A model generated the notes under the pieces. It had not been told where the DNA came from. It did not search any database and worked only from the letters and a program-made list of their open reading frames with translations. Shown here piece after piece: positions 13,700-27,417 of a stretch of 64,000 nt of DNA; position 1 is the first letter of the stretch; each line of letters opens with the position of its first letter. Origin of the DNA: Atrichornis clamosus (lineage: Eukaryota > Chordata > Aves > Passeriformes > Menuridae); NCBI GenBank assembly GCA_013400975.1, contig WBMZ01000342.1, positions 248,001 to 312,000 of the forward strand. The letters run 5' to 3'. The translations under genes and the position numbers were made by a program.

Positions 13700-13840
13700 T
13701 AACTATTAATAAGAACCGCCATGCTGGCTCAAACCAGAATCTCATCTTGCCAAACACCCTGTCACTGTCAGAGGCCAATAATGAAAGCTTTGGAAAAGAG
13801 CATAGGAACAAGGCACCTTATAGGTGATCCTTCCCAGTGT
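13700..13840 (-). repeat. Ancient amniote CR1-like LINE relic, 3' region
   Basis: The order of blocks matches an old CR1-type 3' region that is abundant in turtles and crocodilians: a 'CCATGCTGGCTCAAACCAG' block, then a 'CTTGCCAAACACCCTGTCAC' block, then 'GTCAGAGGCCAATAATGAAA', a purine block ending in GAACAAGGCA, and 'TAGGTGATCCTTCCC'. Divergence is high, consistent with insertion before birds arose. The strand is inferred from my memory that this order is the antisense orientation of the element, so it is less certain than the family. Confidence 0.6.
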
Positions 13841-16800
13841 CCACAATGGGTAAGGTGTGCAACATCGGAATTTTTCAGGGCCTAACTTTGTTTCAGCACT
13901 TATATATGGAATTATATTTCTAAATCTGTGTGAGATTACCGGACAAAATTGACATAATTTGTAACCAAGATCTTGGAAGATTATCTGAGCAGGGAAAACA
14001 GATGTAGGAGCATCTTGTGTAAAAGAAGATATTCTATTTATCTGACTGACATGTCATTAAAGCCAATACAGATAATATATATGTCTTGAAGAACACTGCT
14101 CACATGGAACAAGTGTTGAATGTGACCTGCTGCTTTTCTTCTTCTATTTTTTTTTTATTTTAACTGTAACAAGCGTAACAAGCACTGTAGAACACCCTAA
14201 GTTATTCACCAGCACGAGTGAAGAACAGAATGGTATTATTCAGGTCTATGTCTCACTAGTTCTAAAAGCAGTATTCTCTCATCAATAAAACATTCCTGCT
14301 TGTACTAGAGTGTTCAAAGTGGTATCTCAGCACATTTTAGCTTTGGGTTTTTAAGTGGGAGCTAGGTCTGTTAAATTTGGGCAAGACAGAATTATTTGGC
14401 ATTGGAATTGCTTGGACAGCAGAAATAAGAAATACTCCTGAATTTGTTGCTGGAGAAGTGAACATGTTCAGGTCACAAGAAGAGCTTTTTTTCCTTCTAT
14501 GTTTCTCCTGTTTTAATGTGAAAATTTAGTGCTCTAATTGTGTAATTTGTCATTTTGTGATGATTTCCTCTGAATTTTAGCTGTCATTAAATGACTTAAT
14601 TCCTGAATGAATATAATGTTTATGTGAAATATTAATGTTTTTATTGGCTCATCAGGTCTCTTCAGGCAGACGTGTTTCTGCATTTACCCATTACATTTTG
14701 AACAATCCTGTGGGAGGTCTTACTATTATTAGAACTGTAAAAAAAAAAAAAGAAATGCTAATTAACATACATGTATAAAGCATTAGTATACCACCACAGT
14801 TATACTTCAATATTTATAAAATTTAAATAATTTCTTTTTCTCAGAACATTATATTTGCCAAGGGTTAGGTTACTGCCTTTTTTTTGCCCCTGGGAGATAT
14901 GAAGGAGGTGCTACTATATTTACTTGATTCCATCTTTTTTGTTAACTTCCTTAATAGATAAAAGGTGGTTATGCATTGATAGCAGTTTGCAGCGTACTTC
15001 TCCTGTTGATGTCTTTTGGATTCCTCCTTGAAGAGTACAGATCAACAAAAATGCCTGTGAGTAACTCACAAAGCAGGTGTGTCAGGAGCATAGTTTGTGC
15101 TTTCGTTTCAAGAAATTTACGGTTTAATTACAACACACTCAGCTCTCTCAGTTGTTGGTTGGTATTTTTTTTCCTGAGAAAAGACAAAAAAGGCTTTGTA
15201 ATCCTGTACTGCTGCGTTCAGGGTTTAGATCTCACCTTGTAAAAGTTTTTATTGCAGCCTCCTCCTCCACTTGTGCCATGAAACAGTGAATCACTCCTTC
15301 ATGTCTGTAAGTACAACTGCAGCTCTCATGTTTTATCCTGACACCTCCTAGATGAGCTTTCCATACCAGGGAAAGGGAGGACATTTGATGCTTCTAATAT
15401 TATTCTGACACCTCCCCTTCTCAGAGGAGTCAACCTTGCTGGCTGCCTTGGCTGTGAATCCCAGCATGAGACCACATTCAGGGTGATTAATGTGTGCAGG
15501 GGCTCAAATCACCCCTGGGCTTCTTCCAGGGCATTCATTCTCAGGGCATAACGTTTCATGTGTTCAGCTGTAGGATGACCTGGGCAGAGGCCCAGTGGTG
15601 CCGATAATTTTCCGTCCTTTGTACGAGTATCCAGAGAAACTAGTCTGATGTGACTGACAGTGGCCTCCCTCCTTGCTGCTAATGATCTTCAGTAGCTGAA
15701 GACTTCCTTCCTTGTGTGGCCCTCACACCTTACTGTGTAAATAGGTAATCTGCATTGTGGCTGTGGAGAGAGAAGTTGTTAACTCTTCTTCTTTGGAAAA
15801 TGATAGCTTCTCTCCTCTTCTGGTTTTTTTAGGGTTTTTTTTTTGAGGGGGGTGGTATTTTTGGAGGGATGAGAGCTGAAGGGCACATAATGTTTTTCCA
15901 AAATGTTTTCTCTCAAAAAGCTCATCAAATAATGCTGTTACAGGAGTTGTTCATCAGGTTTTACATTAGCTTTCCCTTTGGTGCTCCACTGTGTTTTACT
16001 CTGGCAAAATACAAAAAATCTAACTTAGCAATCTTTTTTATTTTCTGCTTCCTTTTAATATTTATATGTGAGAGCCAATAGTCCAGTTGCAAAGTTGTCT
16101 TTTAATAACCTGCCTGTTTTAAGAAAAAGTACTGAATTTCACTTGAACAAGAGCATTTATGTAATTACATAATAGTCAGCCTGAATAATGTGAACACAAT
16201 TGTGCCCATAGGATGAGGACATGATTGAGAGAGATTTCCCTTGCTACTTTGCACGTGGCTGTTTCAAATTACCTTAATAACAGGGCAATGCACACAAAGA
16301 GAAATGCACAATAAGAAGGTATCTTATCCAAAGCAAATAATGGCTGCCTATTCCTCAGTAGCTGAAAAAGAAGCAATTGTATAATGACGTGTAGGAGAAA
16401 GCATGAGGGAATGTCTTGTTACCTGAAATACTAACTTAGGCTTAGACAAGGTCTCTATGTATAGATAAGTTTTTCTGAGGCAAGCCAGCATAGTTGGAAG
16501 CAGTAGCAAAGGTTTTGGTGTAGTGTGAAGGTTTCTTCTTACTCCCCTGTTCTGTAGATACAAAAATGGCAGTTGCAAGTAGTAAGTAAGCCTTGAAACT
16601 CCAACCACCCGATTTGTGGTGTCTGGAAGAAAAGCTGGTCCTGAAAATCTCCATAAAAATCACGGTTAGTCTTGGAAATTCATTGGTGTAGTGTACTTCT
16701 CCAGGTAGATGAACAGTTATAGAGTGTATGGTTCCAGAAAGCACCTGAGGGCCAGCTCCGTGAATTTAAGCCAGTGAAGCCCACTGTGTTGTTTTGGTTG

Positions 16801-18832
16801 TGCTGAGGGACATGGTGCCCCTTCTGAGCAACCAGGGAGCATTTGAGGCCAGGCATAGAAAGGACGAATAGTTCATCTCTTCCTTGAAATGTATCTTGAT
16901 CAGGAAATTGAAAGATGATGCTCTGTTTCTGGATAGACATTTGCATGTAGCTGAATTCGCTGTAGTGCACAATTCCTCAGGCTCTCTAACCTTTCATAGG
17001 TTTATCTTCAGTAAAACCAGGGATGTGGTGAACGTTCCTAGGAAGACAAAAAGCTGCCTGTATTTCTGTTCCCCAAGGAGAAGCTGCCCTCAGCTACAGT
17101 CTGTGGCCTAGAGAGCCTTTGGGAAAACTCTGTGTGAAGATGTTTCATGTGGAGCCAGATGCTTCAAGCCCTTAAGCAAGTGGCCTTTGATTTTCCTAGG
17201 AGTATTGTGATTTCACATGATCAGCTCTGGAGAGCATAACTTGTATCTAAGAAACAGGGGGAGATACACCATTAAATACTCACCACACAAAAACTTGCAC
17301 AGAACGAGCAGAAATGCAGTATCAGATATAGAATCCTTATTTCTCATAACAGTGTCCTTTTCTCAGTCCAGTTTATTGGAATACAAACTTCAGTATGTCT
17401 TTTTTTTTTAAGTTCTCTTTTCAAAAATGGTGAAACTAACATAGGTAGAGTATCACATCCTTGCATTAAACTTAGATATCTGTAAATTAAAATAAAATTT
17501 TAAAAATTAGACCAACATAGCTTATAGAGTAGGAAAAGCTGGAAAATACAGATGTTAACTTCTTGCTTATTAAGATTTCTCTGTCTTTAAAAGGGAGGCT
17601 GCCTACAAATTTTGAAGGACTATAGGAAAGTTTATAAACATTTTTGGGAGTGTGTGAGAAAAAGTCTGTGCTTGGAACAACTGAGGTATGCCAGTGTGTG
17701 CAGCTAATGTAAAAACAAAGGCAATTAAAGACTTATTAATGAGCCTAGTATTTTAAAAGACCTCTTTTCTCTTCATGTAACTCCAGTTTGGTCCTTCTTC
17801 GAAAGCAGTTTAAATAGAAAACATATTCACTAAGTTCAAGGCAGCCTGTTGAACGCTATGGTAGGCTTTGCCATTTTAGTGCTAAGCAAATGAGTTCTTA
17901 ATTTACTGCATATTCAGGAATAAACACATACTTCCACACTGCCTTATGAGAACCAACCAATTTTTAGGTGTCAAAAGATTAGCTAGTCTTTAGTAAAAGA
18001 AGGGAGATATCTATGTAGAGTATCCACAGCAAACAGTGTTGGTCTCAGGCTGCTTTGTACAGCCTCTCTAGAACTAAAGATATTTCCATTATTGTTTTTG
18101 TTTCACAGACTCAATATAATAGCTGTTTGATTTTCCTAATGGTGTAAGTCTGGTATCCTGGGCCTTTGTGGCCACTGACAAATTTCAAGCCAGTTTAAAG
18201 AGCAATTGCTTTAGTATGGCATATTCTAGAGAATCAAGTTTGTCTTGTAAATTACAACCAATAAATAAGTATTTACAGTAACGTTTTACATTGAACTAGT
18301 GAAGATTTACACCTGTAAAGTAGTTCCCACTAGAGTTCTTGGGATTACTCAAACTTATCAAAGTACTCACATGAGAGTATTTACAGGATCAGGACCTTTG
18401 CTGATTTTTTTTTCCAGGCTCTCTTTAATCTACTGTATGTTCTCATCCTTTCATCTTTGTCTCTATAATGCTCTAAAATGAACATTTTGATTGTCTCCAT
18501 TGTAGAACCTTCACTTAGAAAGTGTGTGTAAGCAAAATATGTGCCCATTACTCTTCCTTCATTTTTTTAACTTTCTGGGAAGGGGGATCCTTCCCAAACT
18601 CAACCTGCTATTCTGAGGCAAGTAAAAACTGAAGCAAATTATCTATGAAAAGTACAGTTTAGTGTGATTATTTCAATCTTTTTTCCTACCTTTAGGTAAT
18701 TTAAATATTTTTAATTAAAGGCCTTCATAAACAGGTACAGTGTTGCCAGTGTTTAATTTAGTAAATATTTCCATATAAAGAAGTTTCCTTTAATTAGGAC
18801 CTCTAAGTATAAATTAGTTGTTGTGTTTCTTA
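13841..18832. other. Non-coding stretch, nothing recognised
   Basis: AT-rich. The block 14510-14680 is dense in TAAT/ATTA motifs and free of obvious repeats, so it could be conserved regulatory DNA. A T-then-G-rich tract lies at 15826-15868. Overlapping minus-strand frames at 16348-16970 show no recognisable domain. Confidence 0.5.
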
Positions 18833-19358
18833 TGAAAATAGAGTGCCGTGCCCAGTTCTGTGCTCCTCAGGAAATGAAGGACAAGGAGCTACTGGAGAGG
18901 GTCCAGTGCAGGGCCACCAAGAGGATTAGGGGTCTGGAACATCTCTTCTGTGGGGAGAGACTGTGGAAGCTGGGCCTGTTTAGTCTGGAGAAGAGAAGAC
19001 TGGGAGGGAATCACGTCCATACATACAAGTATCTCAAGAGCGGGTGCCACGAGGATGGTGCCGGACTCTTTTTGGTGGTGCTCAGTGACAGGATGAGGAG
19101 TAATGGCCATAAACTAAAACACAAGTTCCATCTCTAAACTAAACACTAAGTTCCATCTCGACATGAGGAAGAACTTTGCCTTGAGGGTAGGCTGCCTAGG
19201 GTTGCTGTGGAATCTCCCTCTCTGGAGACACTCAAAACCCACCTGGACACATTCCTGTGTCACTTGCTCTGGGTGACCCTGACTTGGTGGAGGCAGTTGT
19301 ACTAGATGATCTCCAGAGGTCCCTTCCAACCCTAACCATTCTGTGATTCTGTGACATA
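18833..19358 (+). mobile_element. CR1 LINE: reverse-transcriptase C-terminus plus 3' UTR
   Basis: This is the best-preserved CR1 copy in the window. The frame from 18838 translates to the conserved end of the CR1 ORF2 protein: an AQFCAPQ block, LLERVQCRATKRIRGLEHL, then RLWKLGLFSLEKRRLGG and a YKYLKSG block, then an SDRMRSNGHKLKH block. After a local duplication the nucleotide match continues through 'ACATGAGGAAGAACTTTG', the 'AGAGGTCCCTTCCAACCCTA' block and the terminal 'ATTCTGTGATTCTGTGA' octamer repeat. The copy is 5'-truncated to roughly the last 0.5 kb and its frame is broken, so it is a dead insertion. It is transcribable only by read-through. Confidence 0.95.
19110..19159 (+). repeat. 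25-bp tandem duplication inside the CR1 copy
   Basis: Two adjacent 25-base units, 19110-19134 and 19135-19159, both begin TAAACTAAA and end AAGTTCCATCTC, with a small difference in the middle. The CR1 family has this block once, so the duplication arose in this copy or its source. It disrupts the reading frame. Confidence 0.85.
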
Positions 19359-22300
19359 AAAATGTTCCTGTATATATGACTGTAATACAGCAGATACAAG
19401 GGATGTATAGTTCAAAGTACATATAACTAAAGGACAAAGCACTAAAACATTTCCATGAACATGTGTAATTATATCATTGTCAGAAGTGTAAAAGTTTTTT
19501 TCTCAATTCTGTTAGTAGCTAAAATTATTCTGTTTGTTTTAGTTTCACTAGCCAAAACTTTTTTCTTGCATCTGTCTTACTACTGCAGGGATTTTGAGTG
19601 CCTTATTGAGTTTTAAACTCTTGTGATGAATGAAATACAGAATCAGACTGTTCAGTTCTGTAGAAAGTAATGGCTGCTCCTGTTATTGCATCAATTAAAA
19701 AGAACAAGTAAGAAAGAAGTAGGTTTTGGAACCGTCTGCTTTATGGTAGTTCACACAGCCGAACAGAAATCTGAGAACAAGACTTGTAGGAAAACAAAGG
19801 GCTTTACAGTATTTTTTTTCTTTTCAGGAAAACACACAGAAGCTAATTTTAGCTTCTTGATCAAATTGACCCAGTCTTTAACCCTGGCAAACGTTACCAC
19901 AACACACTTCCAATAGACAATAGTTTGCATACCAGCATCACACTGGAAACAGATGTGCGTGCAGGACCAGCTTTTTTTTGGGAGATTCCCTGAGAATTCC
20001 ACTAGAGTAAAAGTCTGAAAGTGCTTTCTTCCTAATTGGGTTATAAACTGAGTCTTCTTTCAAACCCAGACTGGGATCTCTTCAGAATCACTCGCGCTCT
20101 TTATAAACTTATTATGTCACAGCTCTGTTTTGAACAGGCTTTCAAAATATCATTCACTTTGAGAGAAGTTGCTTGGCATGAAGCCTGATTATTTTCTTGG
20201 GGGAAAAAAATTGTTAACAGCTGAGCTATTCATGGGCAATGGTTGTGCAGTTTGTGTATCAAAATGTTTGGAATGTGAACAATTACCTCTTTTAGTTTCT
20301 CACAAGGTCTCTTAGAGTCTATAAAGTCTGAATTTTGTTGTTTTTTTCAAAAATATGTAGATCTTTTCCTGCTGCATCTGTTCCATATCCACCTCTCTCT
20401 CCTTCCTGCTGCCCCATCCATTTTCCTGGTCTGATCATCAAGTTTCCACTACTGCTACGGCTCTTACCAAGTTCATCACCATCATCTCCGATCCACTGCA
20501 TTATGACTACTTGTAAAGCTTGGCTCTATCAGGGACAGTGTAATATTGGTGATTCCTTGGAGCATTTTTGAAAAATAGGGTTGTATTTCTCAGTCAGATT
20601 TTTAATTTGTCTATAAATTGCAGATTTTTTAACTTTAAAAGTATTCAATCCGTATGTTTCCTGTGTAACCTGGATAATCTCTCAAATTTCAAAAACAGAA
20701 TGCTAAGAGCTTTTTTTTTTTTTCTTTTAAGAGGGTAGACAAATAAATTACTTTGAAGAATGGTAAGATAACATCCTATCTCATTTTGCATTATATCTGA
20801 TGGGCCACATCCTGAACATGGAGATAACTTTGTTCAGATCACTGTTGTAGTCAATCAGTCTAATTTATTATTTGTTTCACAATTGCATTGTTTGCACTGT
20901 TAAACTCAGTACAGAAAGACAGATACATGCAAGAAAGTTTACAAGCAAGGAATGGAAATACAAGTAGATGCAGACAAATAATAAATGAGGGAGACAAGAA
21001 CAGAGTAGCATCTTCAGAACAATCATCAAAAGTATTTGTAACATGTCTGCAAATAAGGGATTTTCCTAGATGGTCACAAATGCTCTCTTCATTCACTGTG
21101 ATCAAAGTGGAAGAAAAAGAAAAGTTGTTGTGCTCTTTGATCTGAACATACTACCTTCTTCCGATGCTTGGTGCTAAAATGGAAATCAAGAATCTTGTGT
21201 TTTTATTTATGCTAATGTGGTTCATGTCTCTGCCCCAGCTCAAGCAGATAATTTAAATTTTTAAGTCGCAGGTAGTTTTTCTTTCTGGCACTGTGGCATT
21301 TTGTGTAGAACAGTTCCATGCTAGCATATATGCATGAAGTATTTTGTTCAAAGTCACTATTATCTACTACAAGTGTTAATTAACTATATGACATGATGGG
21401 GTTAAGCCTGGTCTCTGGAGCACAAAGGGAGGCTCTTAATTCCACCTCAAGTTCTGTGAATATCAGAAGAACAGCAGAAAATATGTTTTAAGCTTAGCTG
21501 TTCATTCAGTATGGACCCAGTTTGCAAATAGTTTGGAGGAGTTAAAATTTCATGTAGGTGTTTCACAAAGGATATTGCTAGAAGCAACTGATAACACTCT
21601 AACTTTGGTGTTGCTGGTGCAGCTCATAACCAGTAAAGCTGCATAAGTTACAATACCTGGACTGGAACTAGTTGGAGGGATACTATAGCTATTTATTTAA
21701 AGATACCTTTTAGTGTGAATACTTATTAGGGCCAATTCTAAGCCTTTTGAAGCCTGAATTTTGGGAAAAGCAAGACAACCTGTATTAGTTTGATAATCAG
21801 TTGATAGTGTGTTCTGATGCTGACTCTCATATGTTAATTTAGCCTGCTAGTCACCTATGAAATCAAGTCCTTCTCTGTGTTTGGAGATTAGTCGGAAGTA
21901 AAATACAGGAAAAAAGTAGCATTGAATATAGCTACTATTAAACTTAAAATTGATCCAGCAATGCAATGATTAAAAACATACAGAAATGTATACAAACTTC
22001 AGAGGATATTACATTCAGGAAACCTGTGTAGAACAATCATTTAATTTAGGAAAACCCTGAGAACCGGCAGCATTAAAATGCTACATCTTGACAAACGATT
22101 TATGTTCTTTCCAAATATATCTTACTTTCTCTCTTAGGTAGAGAGTAGTTGATCCTTAAATTTGATCAAAAGTTTGTTTCTATTGGAAGGTCTTTTTTTA
22201 GCTTTAGGGGAAAGAATGCTAGGTAGGCATTTAGTCATCCCCTGTCCTCCCAGCATTATTTGAAAGGTCAGTGAGGCTTGCATCACAGAATTGGCATGTT

Positions 22301-25300
22301 AGTCTTGTCTTACATCTGGAATGCACGATACCAACATTGGTACTCTTAAGGGTACATTGGTTAACACGAAGGTGAATTCTGCCTTGAAGAAAAATGTCTG
22401 AGGAGTGTTTGGTACTCTGTCTTCCAGCTTTACCACAAGCATGACTTTAAACTTCCTTGCTTGTGCCTCCTTCAGAATCTGATGTGTGTGTTGGCCAAGG
22501 GTTTGTTAGCCTCATTCTAAACAACTTCAGGCACGTCTGTCTCATGCAACTGTCTCATACCAGACTTGAACCTGCTGTAAAAGTTTGGAATAATCCACTG
22601 GATGGTAAAGTCCACTTGCAGCTTGACTCAAAAGATTTGAGTAACAAGTCATCATCCTAGGCAGGAGAGTTTTCCTTTAGTCAAGCTGTGTGGTGCATTT
22701 TGTGGTGAGAGAGAAGAAAACAAATCTTTGAGGAGAGCTATTTTGGTTCAAGGTATTACACATTGCAAAGAAGCAGATATTTTTTCAAACTCTCTCTATT
22801 TGAAGAAGTCCAGGCCTATTTGAACTAAGCAGTGAGGTGTATTCCAGATGACTGATTTAGAGGACCTCTTTGGATCCTGTAAGTTAATTATAACTATTCA
22901 TATTGTCATCGCTACTTGTCAAGAAGATATTAAAAAGAATGTGTAGCTAATGAACTTATACCTTGTAATTGTCCCAGGAGCAGAATAACTCCTGCAAGAA
23001 ATTGCTGCTGTAGTTGTTTTGACTACAAACAGCATGTGCTTTCTGTAGCACGGGCTGTCCTTGAGACTGCATCCCTAAACCTTGAAGCTTTCTTCCAATG
23101 GTCTGCTGGCCAACCTGGTCATCTGATTTGTGGAGACATGGCTCAGAGGCCCAGATAGCCAGCTTCTGCACTTACAGTGGTGTAGATCAGGGTAAATGCT
23201 TCTAATTTTGGGCAATGCAGTTTACTCATTTCTCATGGGGTAGCCTACTCCTTTCCTATTTACAAAAACATCTGTGTTTGCACTTAACTGCATGTTTGAA
23301 GACTTACTTGAATCAGAGCCAGGGCAGGTCATGCTGGAACAGTTTTCTCACATGAACTATACTAATTTACTTTTTTCCCCATTAATTGCAGCTTCTCAGT
23401 ACTGCTCTGAAATTTGCAGTACAATTTGTATTAGTAAGGGTCTGGAAACAGCACTGAATATTTCTATGTTCAGATAAGAAGATCTATTCCAGCTTGTCAA
23501 ATAAGTTAGAGGAAAGAAAAAAACTATTGAATAAAGGTTGTTACAAGCATGCATAGTGCTGATTTTCCAGTATTTAATATCGTGATTTTATTAAAAGTTT
23601 TCCCATTAGAGTGCCAATGTAAGTTATATTTTATAAGTTGAATACTTGCCTGGATTAATTTGAAAAATTGTTTCTGTGTTAATATATGAAACTGAGTTGA
23701 GTATTATGTTGCTAAAGAAAAGCAGTCAAATTTGATCTTTTTATCTTTTAATCCATATAAGTAAGAGGAAAATTTTCCAAGTGCAAGATGGATTTTTCTA
23801 GTTATTGCTTACATGGCAAATATTAAAAAAACACCCCAGTATTTCTGGCCATTTTAACTCATGAAAAAGGCAAACAGGCAGTGCATTCTTCTCTTTTTGT
23901 TTTTTTCTTTGAGAGGAAAACATGGCAACTGTTGAACTTAAGGACACTTCTGGGCTCTGATCCTTCAGACAGTGAATTCAAAGGATATTATGACTCATGT
24001 GACATTATTTTTGAGCATAAAATTACTCACATATGAAAGTAATGGAATGTGTTTGAAGTTTTGGGCCAGCATTTTGGTCACTCAGCAGGTGGTTAACTTG
24101 TAACCTGGAAAAACTTTGTTGTTGGTGGATGTTGTGAGGAGACTAATTACAGAAGATAGTAGAAAGGTGTGCCCGTCTAATGAATTGGCCGGTGATTTAC
24201 CAGTGGTGTTCATGGGGTGGGGTGCTCTGCATAGTCAAACAGTGCAAGATAATGTAATGCCAGAAGCGAGACAAGGTCCTTGTCCTGTGGTGTGCCTTGC
24301 TCTGTGAGCAGCCCTGTCAACTGAATGGGACCATTGCTGGGTTTAAATCCTGCGTAAGTGAACGAGACCCTGGCACTGTACGTACATTTAATGTCTCTTT
24401 TGTAAATCTCACCACCGCAAGGGAGTTATGAGGTGATTTCTGCTCATTTTGAATGATCGAGGCTTGTTGTGGATGAAATCATTCACATCAATTGCAGCTG
24501 TAACCTTGAGCAAGTCCATAATTTTGCAATATGTATGAATCTTTCTGGACTGAATTCTCTGCTATGCTCTGGTGGCAGGAGGGGCTGATGGTGGCACCTT
24601 CCTCCTGCTCTCTCTGACCTCCTCTCTCAGCTTCTGATGAAATCAGAGAGGCAGAAGCAACCTGAATTTACACCACTGGTGTCATGTCTGTGGCGAAATG
24701 CTCAGTAGTGCCGAGTCACATGTAAAAGGGTGCTGATGCAGCACAGCTCATCGAGCCTGTGCTTCTCTCCGCTGGCCCGTGCACCAGCTGTTTCACTTTG
24801 GTCCTTGCTTTAGGCACGTGGTGAATGAACTCATATTTTAGAAACAATCTAAGTAGAAGCAGATTTGCGCATAAATCTTGTCTTGAAATATTTTCTTTAA
24901 TATCGGCCCAATTTCTGCCGAGTGATGAATATTAGAGTTCTACTAAATGTACATGCAAACAGCTTGAGTACAAGCATAGACATTCCCACATCTCCGTTTC
25001 AAGCTGTGGGGAAGTATCTCCAAAGCAGCCACACTCATTTGTTATTCTAAGATTTCATTCCATAACACACCTTTTAGGAATTTGGATTCTAGGAGTTTGG
25101 CTCCATTGCTTCTGTGTCTCTTTCCAACCTGCAAGATTTTCTGCCAAAGCGTTTTTGGAAAAAGAAGTCTGGGCAAAAAAATAGCATTCTGACAGCAGTT
25201 TAAGGTGTAGCGTGAGTAGTGACCAATTAAGCATGTAGCCCTTAAAATTAGTTGCTCATCTTCTAACCCCCTTATGACTTCTGTTGGTAGAGATGAGCAG

Positions 25301-25397
25301 GAGTCCATCTAATGTAATGCCAGCAGCCAAGCTATGCTTACACCCCTGCAGCCCTTGGAGAACCATGTCAGTGCTGAGCTGATGCTGTTCCACCTGG
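19359..25397. other. Non-coding stretch, nothing recognised
   Basis: AT-rich single-copy-like DNA. A T-run lies at 20711-20728. A mildly CpG-enriched patch lies at about 24690-24830. Frames of 60-90 codons occur but none carries a recognisable motif. Confidence 0.5.
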
Positions 25398-25505
25398 TGT
25401 TCAGCAAAGCATTTAAGCCCAAGAATAGTTTGCTGAGTTCAAGGGACCTATATGAGACTTGTAAAGAGCAGTGCAAGCAAAAATGCTTTGCTAGGGCTGG
25501 CCCTA
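25398..25505. repeat. Palindromic ancient amniote repeat (MITE-like relic)
   Basis: A perfect 12-base inverted repeat (AGCAAAGCATTT at 25403-25414, AAATGCTTTGCT at 25481-25492) encloses 66 bases. The flanks read TTCAGCAAAGC and GCTTTGCTAGGGC. This resembles a palindromic relic family of amniote genomes whose arms read like 'AAGTGCTTTGCTGAAT'. Family assignment is from memory and approximate; the inverted repeat itself is directly visible. Confidence 0.45.
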
Positions 25506-27374
25506 AATAGGTGGAGGGGGAATACATTGCCAAATAGGTTTAAAGCTGCTCAGCACACAAGGCCACAGTGATCTTATTTAAAATAGTATAAGACCTAGTA
25601 TAAATTTAGAAAAAGACTCCTTGAGTCAGCCATTAGAGCTTCCCACCCTCAGCAGAGACAGCTGTGTTTGATTGATAGGTGCACCTCCCTTCCACGGTGA
25701 GGGTGTGAGATTTTCCCAGTTATTCTTGCTCTTAGGTTGAAGCAGATGCCTTGGTCTCTTCAAAGAGAAAAACATTCATTTATTTGGTCTGAAAAAATTC
25801 AATTGCTGGGACAACAGGTCTTCTAATTCTTTTTGCAATTTATCATCTGTCTGTTGCTCCGGCTGCACAGCCCATGGTCCGCAGAGGGAAAGTGATGACA
25901 AGGCCAGCTGGCAGCAAGCACTCATTGCAGTTTAACCCAGGTGGCCACAGTGCTTAATGGACAACTCAGCTCACAAAATGCATTGCTGGTGGTGAGGACT
26001 TGTAATTTTCTTTTTTGCCTGCTCAGTCAGTTCTGGAATTCAGCTAATTGTCTGGTTAATGTACTGTCTTCTGCTCCGTTGTAAGACCCTTTGCCAAAAC
26101 GTGACTTAACATGAAAAAGGGGAATCGTGGGGTGCCAAAGCTGTTGGCTCCTAATATGAAAATTGTGACAAGCAGACATTAGCTGGAGTAGGATGCAACT
26201 CCCTGCCTGCTGAACAGCAGATTAGGCCACGAGTCTAAAGAAACATGTGGGGAAGCATCCTTCTCAACGAGGCACACATGTCTTGGAGACTGTTTCCTTT
26301 AGATACAGATACACAAGCTTTTTTTTCCAAGCTACTACCAAATGTCTCCTGATAGCTAGAAGAAAAGTGAGTCAATACTTGGTGGAATGTTTTTTTTTTA
26401 CTTCTGCAAAATCCAGAAGCTAAAGTTTTGAAAGTAGAAGAAAAATTAAAAGGGAAACTGAAGTTAATTGTTTTACTTTTCCTCAGATTTTTCTCCACTA
26501 CAAAAAATTTACAAACAGAGATAAAATCTTGCTCTTTGGCCTCCTCAAACTCTAGTAAGAGTTTGTTTGGATAAACTGATTGATGGGGCAAATTCTGCAT
26601 TCAGTGCTTCTGGCCTTTATCTTGCAACCACTCCAATGCAGGTTTATCTGAGGACCCCTGGGGACTCCCGTTGTGAAGACTCCTCCCTTCCAAATGTCTT
26701 CAAAAGGAGACCATCATTGCTTTTTAAAATAAAACAGAAGCAGCTCTATGAAGAATTAATCATTTTTTGCCTTGAAATTACAATAACCAGCATTACCACA
26801 TTAACAAAAAACCCCTGCATTTTTAAAAACTTTCTTAAGACACTCTCAGTACTTCCAAACCAGTTCTGATGCACAAATATTCCAGCATGTTTCTAAACCT
26901 GAAAATCATGCGGGGTAATGGGAGATAGAGGATCCATTTTCTGAAATAAGATGTTCTAGGTGTTTTATCCTTAGAAACTTGGTCAGAATCCTCTGCACAA
27001 GAGCTTTCTCAAATGGGCAACCATATGAGAAAAAGATAGAATGGATAGGAGAAGAAATTGCATGTTGACAGTAGATATAGATTATTCAATAAAAGAGAGG
27101 ATAGAATCGGTCTGAAGAATAAAATTAACATTTTCTTCTCACCGGATCCTCTCTTTTTTACCAGGAGACCAGTAGAAGCCTTTGTACTAAGTCTGCCTGA
27201 TGTCGCCATGTACACAGAGACTAACTTCATGCATAGACAGCTGAATCCTCAGAGGAAAGTTTAAAGCAGTGGTGTCTAGACCACTGATATGACTCATGAA
27301 TGCACAGCCTATAACCAATTCCACCCTGTCTTCTTGGGTCTGCAAAATGCCTGAAGCTATAGCTCAAAAAGGAG
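25506..27374. other. Non-coding stretch, nothing recognised
   Basis: No repeat family or exon supported. The frames at 26235-26600 (minus) and 26567-26869 (plus) show no recognisable motif. Confidence 0.5.
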
Positions 27375-27417
27375 GGTGTGTGTATATATGTATATATATC
27401 TGTGTTTCTGTGTGTTT
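27375..27417. repeat. Interrupted GT/TA microsatellite
   Basis: GTGTGTGTATATATG followed by TATATATATC and a TGTGTTTC-type stretch. It is short and impure. Confidence 0.85.

Noticed and set aside
16348..16970. Chain of overlapping minus-strand frames
   Set aside because: Frames conflict with each other, and no retroelement or host protein motif could be read.
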